A DNA stretch of 64,000 nt, taken from Asanoa sp040676615. GTDB lineage: Bacteria > Actinomycetota > Actinomycetes > Mycobacteriales > Micromonosporaceae. Positions 51,511-62,300 of this stretch are shown in pieces; positions within the stretch are counted from its first letter, which is position 1; each line of letters begins with the position of its first letter. The stretch lies in the NCBI RefSeq assembly GCF_040676615.1, contig NZ_JBFAPI010000011.1:62001-126000 (forward strand). Reading direction: 5' to 3'. The translations under genes and the position numbers were made by a program. Below the pieces are notes generated by a model that was not told the DNA's origin, did no database searches, and worked only from the letters and a program-made list of their open reading frames with translations.

Positions 51511-52407
51511 ATGTCCACAGACACTCCTGAGTCCAACCTGGGCCGTCGCCGCCTGCTGCGGCGCGCCGGCACGGTGGCCGCGGGCGTGGTCGGAGCGGGC
51601 GCCGTCGGTGCCGCCGTCGCCGGGCCGGCCCAGGCCGCGCCGGGCGACCCGGTTGTGCAGGGCGCCAACAACGGCAACACGACCGACCCGTTGGTCACGC
51701 TCAACAACCCGGGCGGCCCCGCGCTCAACCTCGCGCCGTCGGGCTCCATCAACGGCGACGAGCCGGTCGGGTCGTTCCGCGTCGACGAATGGGGCAACCT
51801 CTGGACGCTCGCCGTCCCGGGCCTCCCGGAGATGGTGCACACCTCGTTCACCGCGACCCAGCTGGTGCCGGTCGTCCCGCAGCGCGTCCTCAACACCCGC
51901 ACGACCGACGGCCGGGCCAACGTGCTCAACCCGGGTGGCAACTTCGACTCGGGCGGCCGGCTGCTCGCGGGCAAGACCATCCACCTCTACGTCGGCGACT
52001 ACGCGTTCAACGCGGTCGCGCTGCACGGCAACGTGACGGTGGCCAACTCGGTCGGCGACGGCTATCTGACGATCTGGCCGGGCGGAGCGCCCCGGCCGGC
52101 GACGTCGATCATCAACTTCCCGTCGAGCACCAAGCTCACAGCGATCGCCAACCACGTCGTCTGTGGCATCGGCTACTACGCGGCCAACAACACGCCCGAC
52201 GTCATCTCCATCTACAACAGCGGCTCGACCGCGCACGTGCTGCTCGACGTCAGCGCGTTCACCATCATCTGGGGCTTCGGCGACGTCAACCCCGAGATCC
52301 TCGGCGCGCCCGCCGCAGCCAGCGCGCGCAGCACCAAGGCGGCGGCGGCCAAGCCGCTGTCGGGCCTGGCCAAGCGCGAGGCGGCGAAGCCCAACTGGGC
52401 CAAGTAG
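51511..52407 (+). CDS. Tat-exported protein of unknown function
   Basis: 298 residues from ATG at 51511; a longer frame starts at 51457 but the signal peptide follows the later ATG. Twin-arginine signal RRRLLRRAGTVAAG and AQAA-APG cleavage site near residue 43. The mature part is Asn/Gly/Thr-rich and beta-like (LNNPGGPALNLAPSG, VDEWGNLWTLAVPGLP). The last 30 residues are Ala/Lys-rich (SARSTKAAAAKPLSGLAKRE). No enzymatic motif. Ends with a strong shared terminator. Confidence 0.85.
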   Translation: MSTDTPESNLGRRRLLRRAGTVAAGVVGAGAVGAAVAGPAQAAPGDPVVQGANNGNTTDPLVTLNNPGGPALNLAPSGSINGDEPVGSFRVDEWGNLWTLAVPGLPEMVHTSFTATQLVPVVPQRVLNTRTTDGRANVLNPGGNFDSGGRLLAGKTIHLYVGDYAFNAVALHGNVTVANSVGDGYLTIWPGGAPRPATSIINFPSSTKLTAIANHVVCGIGYYAANNTPDVISIYNSGSTAHVLLDVSAFTIIWGFGDVNPEILGAPAAASARSTKAAAAKPLSGLAKREAAKPNWAK

Positions 52408-52422
52408 TCCGCACCGATAGCG

Positions 52423-52456
52423 AAAGGGCGGGAACCCCGAGGGGTTCCCGCCCTTT
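52423..52456. terminator. Bidirectional terminator
   Basis: 16-bp arms AAAGGGCGGGAACCCC and GGGGTTCCCGCCCTTT (52423-52438, 52441-52456), with A- and T-runs on both sides. Serves the Tat protein (plus) and ino1 (minus). Confidence 0.92.
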
Positions 52457-52468
52457 GTCGTGCGTGGG

Positions 52469-53548
52469 TCAGCGCTCGACCTCGCCGCGGATGAACGCCT
52501 CGACGGCGTTGTGCGCGTCGTGGTCGGCGTACTGCTCCGGCGGCGACTTCATGAAGTAGCTCGACGCCGACAGGATCGGGCCGCCGATGCCCCGGTCGAG
52601 GGCGATCTTCGCGGCCCGCAGCGCGTCGATGATCACGCCGGCCGAGTTGGGCGAGTCCCAGACCTCGAGCTTGAGCTCCGCGTTGAGCGGGGTGTCGCCG
52701 AACGAGCGACCCTCGAGCCGGATGTAGGCCCACTTGCGGTCGTCGAGCCACGGCACGTGGTCGGACGGGCCGATGTGCACGTCGCTCTTGGCCATCTCGT
52801 GCGGCACCTGGGAGGTGACCGACTGGGTCTTCGAGATCTTCTTCGAGACCAGTCGGGTGCGCTCCAGCATGTTCATGAAGTCCATGTTGCCGCCGAAGTT
52901 GAGCTGGTAGGTGCGCAGCAACTCGACGCCACGGTCTTCGAACAGCTTGGCCAGCGCACGGTGCACGATGGTCGCACCGACCTGGCTCTTGATGTCGTCG
53001 CCGACGATCGGCAGGCCGGCGTCGGTGAACTTCTGCGCCCAGACCGGGTCGGACGCGATGAACACCGGCAGGGCGTTGACGAACGCGCAACCGGCGTCGA
53101 TGGCGGCCTGCGCGTAGTACTTGTCGGCCTGCTCGGAGCCGACCGGCAGGTAGGCGACCACCACGTCGACGCGGGCGTCACGCAGCGCCTGGGCCACGTC
53201 GACCGGCGCCTGGTCCGACTCTTCGATGATCTCCCGGTAGTACTGGCCGAGACCGTCGAACGTCGGGCCGCGCTGGACGACGACGCCCGACGGCGGCACG
53301 TCGCAGAGCTTGATGGTGTTGTTCTCGCTGGCGACGATCGCCTCCGCGAGGTCCATGCCGACCTTCTTGGCGTCCACGTCGAACGCCGCGACGAACTCCA
53401 CGTCGGAGACGTGGTAGTCGCCGAAGGTGACGTGCATGAGACCCGGGACGCGGTCGTTGGGGTCGGCATTGCGGTAGTACTGCACACCCTGGACCAGGGA
53501 CGAGGCGCAGTTACCCACACCGACGATGGCGACGCGGACGGAGCCCAT
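52469..53548 (-). CDS. ino1: Inositol-3-phosphate synthase
   Basis: Converts glucose 6-phosphate to inositol phosphate using NAD, first step to phosphatidylinositol and mycothiol. 359 residues from ATG at 53548, preceded by AAGGAGG; the longer frame start is rejected. NAD motif VGVGNCASSLVQG, and NFGGNMDFMNML, NALPVFIASDPVWAQ are the actinobacterial short-form marks. In mycobacteria ino1, padR-like, DUF5318, ponA and a GT87 gene also occur in this order. Confidence 0.97.
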   Translation of the reverse strand: MGSVRVAIVGVGNCASSLVQGVQYYRNADPNDRVPGLMHVTFGDYHVSDVEFVAAFDVDAKKVGMDLAEAIVASENNTIKLCDVPPSGVVVQRGPTFDGLGQYYREIIEESDQAPVDVAQALRDARVDVVVAYLPVGSEQADKYYAQAAIDAGCAFVNALPVFIASDPVWAQKFTDAGLPIVGDDIKSQVGATIVHRALAKLFEDRGVELLRTYQLNFGGNMDFMNMLERTRLVSKKISKTQSVTSQVPHEMAKSDVHIGPSDHVPWLDDRKWAYIRLEGRSFGDTPLNAELKLEVWDSPNSAGVIIDALRAAKIALDRGIGGPILSASSYFMKSPPEQYADHDAHNAVEAFIRGEVER

Positions 53549-53567
53549 CGCGTTTGCCTCCTTCTTA

Positions 53568-54173
53568 TTACGGCCGCTCGTCCTGGACGTGCGGGCTGGT
53601 TTCTGTGGTGTCGCGGCCCTCGGGGGCCCGGCCGGAGCGCTCGTTGACGATGAGCTCCTCCAGCCAGCGCACCTCACGCTCGCAGGCGTCCAAACCGTGG
53701 CGCTGGAGCTCGAGGGTGTATGCGTCAAGGCGCTCGCCCGCGCGGGAGAGCACGTCACGCATGCTTTCGCGGCGCTCTTCGACCTTGCGCCGGCGGCCTT
53801 CCAGGATCCGCAGGCGGGTGGCCTGGTCGGTGCGCGCGAAGAAGGCGAAGTGGATGCCGAAGCCGGCGTCGTCGTAGGTCTCCGGGCCGGCCTGCGCGAT
53901 GAGGTCGGCGAACCGTTCCTTGCCCTCTGCCGTGATCTTGTAGACCACTCGGCCCCGCTTGCTGGTCAGCGCCGGCACCTCGGGCTTGGTCGGCGGAGTC
54001 TCGCCGGCCTCGCTGATGTAGCCGGCGGCCTGGAGCCGTCGCAGCGTGGGGTAGAGCGAGCCGTAGCTGATCGCCGCGCGGATCGACCCGAGCTTCGCGG
54101 CGAGCTCTTTTCGCAGCTCGTAGCCGTGCATCGGAGACTCGTGGAGGAGGCCGAGGATCGCGAACTCGAGCAA
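53568..54173 (-). CDS. PadR family transcriptional regulator
   Basis: 201 residues. TTG at 54173 gives the family opening MLEFAILGLLHESPMHGYELRKEL, with GGGAGGTGGGAG directly upstream; a longer in-frame start has no ribosome site. Winged helix (1-90) with YGSLYPTLRRLQAAGYI, then a C-terminal coiled coil (RLRILEGRRRKVEERRESM). An inverted repeat of 10-bp arms lies in its promoter. Directly upstream of ino1 on the same strand, 19 bases apart, so ino1 is its probable co-transcribed and regulated neighbour. Confidence 0.93.
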   Translation of the reverse strand: MLEFAILGLLHESPMHGYELRKELAAKLGSIRAAISYGSLYPTLRRLQAAGYISEAGETPPTKPEVPALTSKRGRVVYKITAEGKERFADLIAQAGPETYDDAGFGIHFAFFARTDQATRLRILEGRRRKVEERRESMRDVLSRAGERLDAYTLELQRHGLDACEREVRWLEELIVNERSGRAPEGRDTTETSPHVQDERP

Positions 54174-54195
54174 CTCCCACCTCCCAGATCGGCTC

Positions 54196-54218
54196 CGATG
54201 TATCGGCTCGATACATCG
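54196..54218. promoter_or_regulatory. PadR operator candidate
   Basis: CGATGTATCG-GCT-CGATACATCG, a perfect 10-bp inverted repeat with 3-base spacer, 23-45 bases upstream of the PadR-gene TTG. Confidence 0.75.
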
Positions 54219-54326
54219 CAACGGTAAACCAGGACCGTGCGTCAAGCAAACCCCTGACTGCGCCCGGGGAATCACGCTCTGTAGCCGTTGTCGCTCTCGC
54301 CGCCTCGACCGCGTACCCTCTTGCGC

Positions 54327-54743
54327 ATGCGCACGCAGCGCCAGGTCGTCGACTACTCGCTACAGAAGCGAGCGGTCCTGCGTGACGTCTATTCGGGCCG
54401 CGTCGGCACCTACGAGGTCTGCGACGCCTCCCCCTACCTGAAAAGCGCTGCGCGCTTCCACGGCGAGCCGACCGACGAGCGCTGTCCGATTTGCCGTCGT
54501 GAAAACCTGACGCGCGTCCACTACATTTACGGCGATGAACTCAAGCAGTCCGCGGGGCAGGCTCGCACACTGGCCGAGTTGCCGGTGTTGGCGATGACTC
54601 TGCGTGAGTTCCAGGTCTACGTGGTGGAAGTGTGCGCCGGCTGCTCGTGGAACCACCTGGTGGAGCAATACCTGCTCGGTCGCGACGGACTGGTCCCGAC
54701 CGAAGCGGATGAAAGCGGGCGAAGGAGAGAGGCGCGACGGTGA
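54327..54743 (+). CDS. DUF5318 family protein
   Basis: 138 residues from ATG at 54327 (MRTQRQVVDYSLQKRAVL). Two cysteine pairs CPICRRE and CAGCSWN look like a zinc ribbon. Conserved in the mycobacterial ponA region (Rv0049-like). Divergent from the PadR gene; 185 bases before ponA. Function unknown. Confidence 0.88.
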   Translation: MRTQRQVVDYSLQKRAVLRDVYSGRVGTYEVCDASPYLKSAARFHGEPTDERCPICRRENLTRVHYIYGDELKQSAGQARTLAELPVLAMTLREFQVYVVEVCAGCSWNHLVEQYLLGRDGLVPTEADESGRRREARR

Positions 54744-54928
54744 CGACGGTTCGCCCGGTTGGAGCAACGTCTTCGGCGTCTGGGCGAATCGTTAACCGGA
54801 TAAGTCCGGTTTTCTCTGATATGTCAGTAGCGGTCCGGTCAAACCGGGCGTCTGCACGACGTGGTCCAGCTCACGGCAACCCGGTGTGCGCGCTGACGCG
54901 CCGCACCGCGACCGGCAGGGTGTGACGA

Positions 54929-57715
54929 ATGAACCCGTACGACGACTCCAGTTCCGCGCGCGGCCATGCGCGCCCCACGGGCCACAGTGGCCCCACGGGC
55001 CACAGTGGTGACCGCGGACCAGGGTTCGGTGAGGACCGGCACTGGCAGGCGGGCGGCGGCGACGGCCTGGGCGGTTGGCCCAACAACGGCGGCGGCTACG
55101 GCGACCAGCCGGCCGCGGCGCGGGCCTCCACTTCGGGCGGTCGGGCCTCGGTGCCCACGGCTGTGCCCGCCTCGTCCGCGACCGGGGCGGCGTCCGTGCC
55201 GCCGGCCGGCCGGTCCGGCGTCGGTCGCGCCTCGGCAGCCGTCCCCACCAGCCCGTCTTCGGGTCGGGCCTCGGTCGGCGGCGCGCCGGTGGGCAGTGCG
55301 TCCGTCGGCAGCGCGTCCGTGGGCAGTGCCTCCGTCGGCAGCGCGTCGGTCGTCGGCACCGCGGGCCGGGCTCAGGTCGGCCGCGCGTCGGTGTCGCCGG
55401 GCCCCGGCGGCCCGGGCGGCCCTGGCGGCCCGAGCGGTCCCGGCGGGCCGGGTGGTCCCGGCGGGCATGGCCGGGCCGGTGGCAGCCGGCCCAAGCGCAG
55501 CCGGCGCCGCAAGATGATCAACTTGGCCATCGCCGGCTTCGCCGTGCTGGTCATGGTGGCCGGTGCGGGTCTGGTCGGCGGCACCTACTACACGACCAAC
55601 GTCGTCGTGCCCGACCAGGTCGACCTGCCGCTGGCGACCACCATCCTGGCCTCTGACAACAAGACCCAGATCGCCAAGCTGGGCGAGGTCAACCGCACGT
55701 TCGTGTCGATCAACCAGATCCCGAAGTACGTGCAGTACGCGGTCGCCTCGGCCGAAGACCGCAAGTTCTACGAGCACAGCGGCGTCGACTACGTCGGCAT
55801 CGCCCGCGCCGCCTGGAACAACTTCACCGGCGGCGACAAGCAGGGCGCCTCGACGATCACGCAGCAGTACGCCCGCAACGCCTTCGACAACCTGCAGGGC
55901 GTGACCTACGCCCGCAAGCTGCGCGAAGCCGTCATGGCGTCGAAGCTCAACGACGAATACACCAAAGACCAGATCATGGAGATGTACCTCAACACCATCT
56001 ACTTCGGTCGAGGTGCGTGGGGCATCGAGGCGGCCGCGCAGAGCTACTTCGGCAAGTCGGTCAGCAAGCTGACGGTCGCCGAGGGTGCCGTGCTGGCCGC
56101 CGTCATCAAACAGCCGCAGCCGTCGCCCACCCACAAGGGCTACGACCCGGGCTACAACCCGGAGGCCGCGCAGGAACGCTGGGGCTACGTGATCTCCGGG
56201 ATGATGGAGAAGACCTGGCTGCAGCCTGACCAGAAGCCGGCCGAATACCCGATGAAGGCGCTCAAGCCGTTGCCGAAGGACGGCGCCTGCTTCACCGACT
56301 GCGGCGTCAACACCCCGCTCGGCAACGTGATCAACTACGTACACGACGAGATGATCGGGATGAAGATCCCGGGCTGCGACGCCGCCAACTGCTCTCAGTT
56401 GATCAAGGACGGTGGGTTCCGGATCCGGACCACCATCAACTCGAAGATGCAGGGCGCGTTACAGGACGCGATCTGGCGGAAGAAGGCCGGCTCGGAGCTC
56501 GCCAAGCAGCCGAAGAACATCATGGCGGCGGGCGTGGCGATCAACCCGAAGAACGGCCAGGTGCTCGCCTACTTCGGTGGTGACAACGGCACCGGCCACG
56601 ACTACGCCGGCAAGAATGTCGAGGACGGTGCGCTGACCGGCGGTCACGCGCCCGGCTCGTCGTTCAAGATCTACACGCTGGCAGCGGCGCTCGACAACAA
56701 CATCTCGCTCGACTCGCGTTGGGACGCCACCGACTACGACGTGCCCGGCACCAAGATCAAGGTCATCAACGCCGGCCGCAAGCCCAGCTGTGCCAAGAGC
56801 TGCACCTTGCGCCAGTCGACCGTGTCGTCCTACAACGTGCCCTTCTACCACATCGCCAACAAGCTCGGCGCCGACAAGGTCATCCAGATGGCCCGCAACG
56901 CGGGGGTCACCACGATGTGGACCAACGACCCGGTCAAGCCCTACGAACTGACCAACAAGAACACGAAGATCACCGACAACGCCCCGTTCTACTACGTGGT
57001 CGGCTACGGCGCCTACCCGATCACCGTGCTCGACCACGCCAACGGTCTGGCGACGATCACCAACCGCGGTATCTACAACAAGGCGCACTTCGTCATCTCG
57101 GTCGAGCAGAAGAACAAGGCCGGCGAGTGGGTGAAGGTCGGCGGCGAGCAGCTCAAGCCGAAGCCGACCATCAGGCAGGAGGTCGCCGACGACGTCAACG
57201 ACGTGTTGCAGGAGATCTCCGGCGGCCTGCCCGGCGGCCGACCCGCGACCGGTAAGACCGGCACCTGGGAGCTCAACGAGAAGAGCTCCGACAACGCGCA
57301 CGCCTGGATGCTCGGCGCGACACCGCAGTTGGCCACCGCGATCTGGGTCGGCAACGTCGGCAAGGAGCAGGCGCTGATCGACAAAGACGGCGACAAGATC
57401 CAGGGTGCCTCGCTGCCGAAGGACATCTGGAAGCGGTTCATGACCGATGCGCTCGGCGACACCGACGTCATCCGCTTCCCGCCCGGCACCCACATCGGCG
57501 ACAAGAACACCGGAAACGGCACGCCGGAGCAGCAGCAGGGTGCCTGCTTCCCGGGCGACCTGGCCTGCCTGGCGCAGCAACAGCAGCAACAGCAGCAGGG
57601 CGGCGCCGCCGGTGGCCGGCGGGGTCGCGACGGCAACAACGGCGGCCCGGGCACCAACCAGCCCACGAATCCCGACGTCAACCCGTTCACGGTCGTCCCG
57701 CCACCAGGCGGCTGA
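54929..57715 (+). CDS. Penicillin-binding protein, bifunctional transglycosylase/transpeptidase (PonA type)
   Basis: Class A PBP polymerising and cross-linking peptidoglycan. 928 residues. N-terminal ~190 residues are low-complexity with GSASV repeats and glycine/proline runs; one membrane helix (about 196-218); transglycosylase domain AEDRKFYEHSGVDYVGIARA and STITQQYARNA; transpeptidase with SxxK in APGSSFKIYTLA, SYN in SSYNVPFY and KTGT. C-terminus holds poly-Gln. By position it corresponds to mycobacterial PonA1. Confidence 0.95.
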   Translation: MNPYDDSSSARGHARPTGHSGPTGHSGDRGPGFGEDRHWQAGGGDGLGGWPNNGGGYGDQPAAARASTSGGRASVPTAVPASSATGAASVPPAGRSGVGRASAAVPTSPSSGRASVGGAPVGSASVGSASVGSASVGSASVVGTAGRAQVGRASVSPGPGGPGGPGGPSGPGGPGGPGGHGRAGGSRPKRSRRRKMINLAIAGFAVLVMVAGAGLVGGTYYTTNVVVPDQVDLPLATTILASDNKTQIAKLGEVNRTFVSINQIPKYVQYAVASAEDRKFYEHSGVDYVGIARAAWNNFTGGDKQGASTITQQYARNAFDNLQGVTYARKLREAVMASKLNDEYTKDQIMEMYLNTIYFGRGAWGIEAAAQSYFGKSVSKLTVAEGAVLAAVIKQPQPSPTHKGYDPGYNPEAAQERWGYVISGMMEKTWLQPDQKPAEYPMKALKPLPKDGACFTDCGVNTPLGNVINYVHDEMIGMKIPGCDAANCSQLIKDGGFRIRTTINSKMQGALQDAIWRKKAGSELAKQPKNIMAAGVAINPKNGQVLAYFGGDNGTGHDYAGKNVEDGALTGGHAPGSSFKIYTLAAALDNNISLDSRWDATDYDVPGTKIKVINAGRKPSCAKSCTLRQSTVSSYNVPFYHIANKLGADKVIQMARNAGVTTMWTNDPVKPYELTNKNTKITDNAPFYYVVGYGAYPITVLDHANGLATITNRGIYNKAHFVISVEQKNKAGEWVKVGGEQLKPKPTIRQEVADDVNDVLQEISGGLPGGRPATGKTGTWELNEKSSDNAHAWMLGATPQLATAIWVGNVGKEQALIDKDGDKIQGASLPKDIWKRFMTDALGDTDVIRFPPGTHIGDKNTGNGTPEQQQGACFPGDLACLAQQQQQQQQGGAAGGRRGRDGNNGGPGTNQPTNPDVNPFTVVPPPGG

Positions 57716-57866
57716 TCGCACTCGGCCCGCTAACCACCGGTCGGTGGCGCCCTGACGGGTGCGACCGACCGGCGGTCGCGTACCAGCCGATGCGACAAAA
57801 TCGGCGCTCCGGATGGGGCACACCGGGTGGGATGCGGAAAGATGCGTCTTCGTGGGTGCAAACCTG

Positions 57867-59318
57867 ATGCGTGACGACGCCGGACCGGTCGACGAGCCGT
57901 CCCGCTCCGACGACTTCGTCCGAGGGCTGTCCGAGGTGATCGGCGGGCCGGTGGGCGACCACGCGGTGCGACGCCGCGACGGGGTGCGTTCGGGCGGCGG
58001 CTTCTGGACCGCGTCGCGGATCGTACTGGCGCTGATGTGCCTGGCCCTGGCTCTGCACTGGGTGCAGAAGTCACCGTGCCAGGACGGAGCGTGGCAGAAT
58101 CACCGGCAATACACCCGGTTCTGCTACACCGACGTGCTCGCCCTCTACTACGCCGAGGGGCTCAACGAGGGCAAGGTGCCCTACGTCGACCATCCCGTCG
58201 AATACCCGGTGCTGACCGGCGCGTTCATGGGCGCGCTCGGGCTGCCGGTGCACGCGCTCGGCCAGGAGCGCCCCGGGATCAACCAGGGCCAGTGGTTCTA
58301 CAACCTCAACGCCCTGGTGCTCGGCGCGATCGGGGTCGGCGCGGTCGGCGCGCTGCTGGCACTGCGCAAGAGAAGACCGTGGGACGCGGCGATGTTCGCC
58401 CTGTCCCCCGCGCTGCTGGTCACCGCCACCGTCAACTGGGACCTGCTGGCGATCGGGTTGGCGGTCTTCGGCATGCTCGCGTGGGCCAGAAAGAAACCGG
58501 TCGCGGCCGGCGTGCTGCTCGGCCTGGGCTGCGCGGCGAAGCTCTGGCCACTGTTCATCCTCGGCCCGATCCTGGTGCTGGCGTTCCGCACCAAGCGCTG
58601 GCGCGCCGCGATGACCACCGTCTGGGTCGGCATCGCCACCGTGCTGGCGGTCAACATCCCGATCGCGCTGGCGTTCACCGACGGCTGGAAGCGGTTCTTC
58701 GAGCTCAACAACACGAGACCGATCGACTGGGGCACGATCTGGTACGTCGGCCGCTATCTCGACACCAAGTGGTCGCCGAACTCGGCGGGCCCGTTCCAGT
58801 GGCTGAGCGACAACATCTCGACCCTCAACATCCTGTCCTACCTGCTGTTCGGCGTCGCGTGCCTGGCCATCGCCGCCCTCGCCGTCTACGCACCCCGCCG
58901 GCCCCGGCTGGCCGCCCTGGCCTTTCTCGTGGTCGCGGCGTTCCTGATCTTCAGCAAGGTGTGGTCGCAGCAGTACGTGCTGTGGTTGCTCCCGCTCGCC
59001 GTCCTGGCCCGCCCCCGTTGGGGTGCCTTCCTGGCCTGGCAGGTCGCGGAGGTGTTCTACTTCCTGGCCTTCTACGGCGAGTTGCTCGGCGCCGAAGGCA
59101 AGCCGGTCTTCCCGGAAGGCGTCTTCGTGCTGGCGGCCACGCTGCGCCTGGCCGGTGTGATCGCGATGTGCTACTTCGTCATCCGCGACATCCTGCGACC
59201 CGAACTCGACCCGGTCCGCGCCACCTACGCCGACGACCCCGACGGTGGGGACTTCGACGGCGCACCAGACCCGGACCCGGTCGGCAGCAGCGCGGCGCCG
59301 CTGCCGGCTCGGGTCTGA
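57867..59318 (+). CDS. GT87 family membrane glycosyltransferase
   Basis: Polyprenol-linked sugar transferase family, 483 residues from ATG at 57867; starts at 57759 or 57813 are also open and the choice is uncertain. Multi-helix: first near WTASRIVLALMCLALALHW, then many helices with ALLVTATVNWDLLAIGLAVFG and WSQQYVLWLLPLAVL. Extracellular loop with YVDHPVEYPVLTGAF. Follows ponA as in mycobacteria. The donor and acceptor cannot be read from sequence. Confidence 0.85.
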   Translation: MRDDAGPVDEPSRSDDFVRGLSEVIGGPVGDHAVRRRDGVRSGGGFWTASRIVLALMCLALALHWVQKSPCQDGAWQNHRQYTRFCYTDVLALYYAEGLNEGKVPYVDHPVEYPVLTGAFMGALGLPVHALGQERPGINQGQWFYNLNALVLGAIGVGAVGALLALRKRRPWDAAMFALSPALLVTATVNWDLLAIGLAVFGMLAWARKKPVAAGVLLGLGCAAKLWPLFILGPILVLAFRTKRWRAAMTTVWVGIATVLAVNIPIALAFTDGWKRFFELNNTRPIDWGTIWYVGRYLDTKWSPNSAGPFQWLSDNISTLNILSYLLFGVACLAIAALAVYAPRRPRLAALAFLVVAAFLIFSKVWSQQYVLWLLPLAVLARPRWGAFLAWQVAEVFYFLAFYGELLGAEGKPVFPEGVFVLAATLRLAGVIAMCYFVIRDILRPELDPVRATYADDPDGGDFDGAPDPDPVGSSAAPLPARV

Positions 59319-59343
59319 GCCCGGGCTTTCGCCCTCGATCTGG

Positions 59344-62300
59344 TCAGAGGTGGAAGACCACGGCGTTGCCGATGTCTTCGCGGGTGATGCCCAGCGAGTC
59401 GACCGGCAGGTCGATGGTCGTCTGCAGCGGTGAGCCGGAGTCGATCTCGTCGCGCACGACGACCACGTTGCGCACGCCCATCCCACGCAGGTAGTTGATG
59501 CTGTTCTGATCGGGGAACGTCGCTGTCACCTGGCGCACCTCCTCGAGCTTCTTCGGCACGAAGCCGCTGCCGCCGTTGACGATGTCCTGGAAGTTGGTCG
59601 TGGACCAGAGCATCACGTTCTCGTCGCGGAGCGCGTCGCTCGGCAGCACCAGCAGCGGGCCCTCGACGGTGCGCATCGCCGCGGGCTGCGCGGGCACGAT
59701 CGGGTGCGGCGTGGTGTTGATCCCCTCGACCAGCACCAGGGCCAGCGGGATCAACGTGACCAGGCGCAGCCACGGGCTCGGCCATGGCGGTATGCGGTTG
59801 GCCGACATCTCCTTGACCCGGTCGACGAACGCGCAGACGGCCCCGGCGGCCAGGATGCCCAGCAGCAGCGTCACCCAGAGCATCAGCCGGCCCGGGGTGC
59901 GGATGCCGTCCCAGCCGGGCACGTGCTCGAGCAGCGGGAGGTAGGTGTATTTGCCGTCGAGGAACTCACTGCCCATGGCCAGGATCGTGGTGACCGCGAT
60001 GGCCGCCACCATGAGCAGCCGCTGCTTGACCGTCCAGATCGAGACGATCAGGCCGGCCAGGGCCAGACCAATCAGCGTGAAGCCGGGCAGCAGGGTCATT
60101 TCGGGCGCCCACCCCAGCGAGTCGCGCAGCTGGGCGTGCAGCCCTCCCCAGAGCCACGAGTGGTCGGGCGCGGTGAAGAAACCGCGCAATGGCGGTGAAT
60201 AAAGCTCGATCTCTTCAACACCGCGCCGGGCGTACGGGTGAGCGTCGGCGACCTCGAAGTAGGGGATCGCCAGCAGCCCACCGACGGCCGCGAAGATCAC
60301 GCCACCGCCGAGGTCGGCGAAGAACAGCTTGCGACCGAACGGCCGCCGGACATCCCACCGCCAGGTCCGGCTGACGAACCAGCCGACGAGCGCGCCGATG
60401 GCGAGCAGGGCCAGCACGTACGCGAAGACCAGACCGATGCCGAACCCGATGCTGAGCTGCCAGGCTGCGACCAACCACCCGGCCAGCGCCCAGCCGGCAT
60501 GCCGGCGTTCCGGCCGGTAGCCGTGCCGGAACGAGAAGCCGTGCCCGCGCGCCAGCATCGCGAGGGACAGCGGGATGCCGCCGTTGGAGAGAATGTGCAG
60601 GTGGCCGGCTTGCGACAGCAGCCACGGCGCGTAGGTGTAGGCGGCCGCAGCGACCGCGGCACCGGTCCGCCCGGCGCCGAGCTGACGCACCAGCACGTAG
60701 GCGCCGAAGGTGGCGAGCGCGTGCGCCAACACGAACACGATGTTGTAGCGCACGATCGCCGCGACGGGCCCCTCGCCGATCATGCCGAGCGGCGCGTAGC
60801 CGAGCAGCCCGTCGGAGAAGGCGAAGCTCCAGAGCTCGGGATAGAAGGCGTTGGCGTGCCAGAGCCGGCCAGGGTCGGTCAGCAGGCTGTGCCCCGACCA
60901 GGCCATCTGCCAGGCCTGCAGAGTCGGGTCGGCGACGTCCTGCGGGATCGTGTGCCGCGGGTAGCGCAACGTCGGCCAGGTCATGACCACCGCCCCGGCG
61001 AGCGACACGAACGCCGCGATGGCCCACTCGTGCCGCAGCACCCGGCCGCTCCAGCGGCCGACCCGCCGCCCAACGCCAGGCGGTGGCTCCGTGCGGCCGG
61101 CGAACTCGGCCCACTTGTCGGGCTCTTGGTCTTCGATCAGTGTCGCGACCGCGGCCGCTTCGGTGTCCTCGCTGGCCGCTTCGTCGGTCTCGGTCGCGCT
61201 GGCCTCAGCCGGCTTGTCGGCCGCGGGGCCCTTCGCGTCAGCATCGGCGAGCGTGGCGGCCACGGGCGTGGCGGTATTCGCGTCGGCATCGGGCGTGATC
61301 GCGCCGCCGTCGGCTTTCGTGTCGGCATCCGGCGTGGTGGCGCCGTCCGTGAGCGTGGCGGCCGCGGGCGTGGCGGCCTTCGTGTCGGCACCCGGCTTGG
61401 TCGCGGCGCTGTCGGTCGCTGGTCCGTGAGTGTTCGCGTCGTCGTCCGGCTCGTCGGCGGCGTGCCGACCGCGGGACTCGGCTTTGGCCGAGGTGGCGTC
61501 CGCTGCTTCCGAGCCGCTGCGCTCGGTCTCGGGTGGACTGGTGGCGATGGCCGCCGGCACCGCGGCGCGGTCGGCCCGCTTGAACTGCCACCAGCGGCGC
61601 GCCTTCGTGGCCGCCTCCGGTGAGCCTTCGCCGGCTACCCGCTGCTTGGGCGCCGCGGGAATCGCGGTCGCGACCGCACTGCTGTCGGTGGACGCCTCTT
61701 CTGCGGCCGGCTCGGCAACAGCTCCGGTCGGTAGCGCAGCGGCTTCAGCCGCCGTCACCTCCGCGGCTTCGCTGTCGGCGGGTCGGGTTCGTGCCTTCGG
61801 CGTCGCGGCCTTGCGAGGTCGGCGGGTGGTGACGTCCGTCCCTGGCTGCTCAGCGGGCTCGCTTGCGGCGTCGGCGGATGCCTTGGCCGCTCGGCGGCCA
61901 CGGGTACGCGCCTGCGGCGCGATTTCGGCGACATCTCCGCTGTCGGATCCCGCGGTGGCGTCGTCGTCGATGGCCATGCCGCTACCGGCGTCGGTCTCGG
62001 CTTGCCCGGCGATAGCGGCAGCCGCATCGTCGCTCGCCTCGGATTGGGCGGTATCGCGCTTGGAGGCCCTGCGGCGCCTTGGCTTGGTCGCCGGCGGGAC
62101 GGCTTCGTCAACGTCATCCTTGCCCGCGGCGGCGCCGGGATTGGCGCCTGCGGCTATCGGCCCTTCGACACCCGCATCCTTGCGTGGGGGTGGGTCGGTG
62201 CCTGCGGCGGCAGGAGCATCGACGTTCGCATCCCTGCGTGGGGTGGCGCTGGGTTTGGCGCCTGCGCCGGCCGGCGCATCAACGTTCGCGCCCCCGCTGG

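Noticed and set aside
54839..56344. Minus-strand ORF of 501 codons opposite ponA
   Set aside because: Shadow of the GC-rich ponA coding strand; product Ala/Arg/Val-rich without domains.
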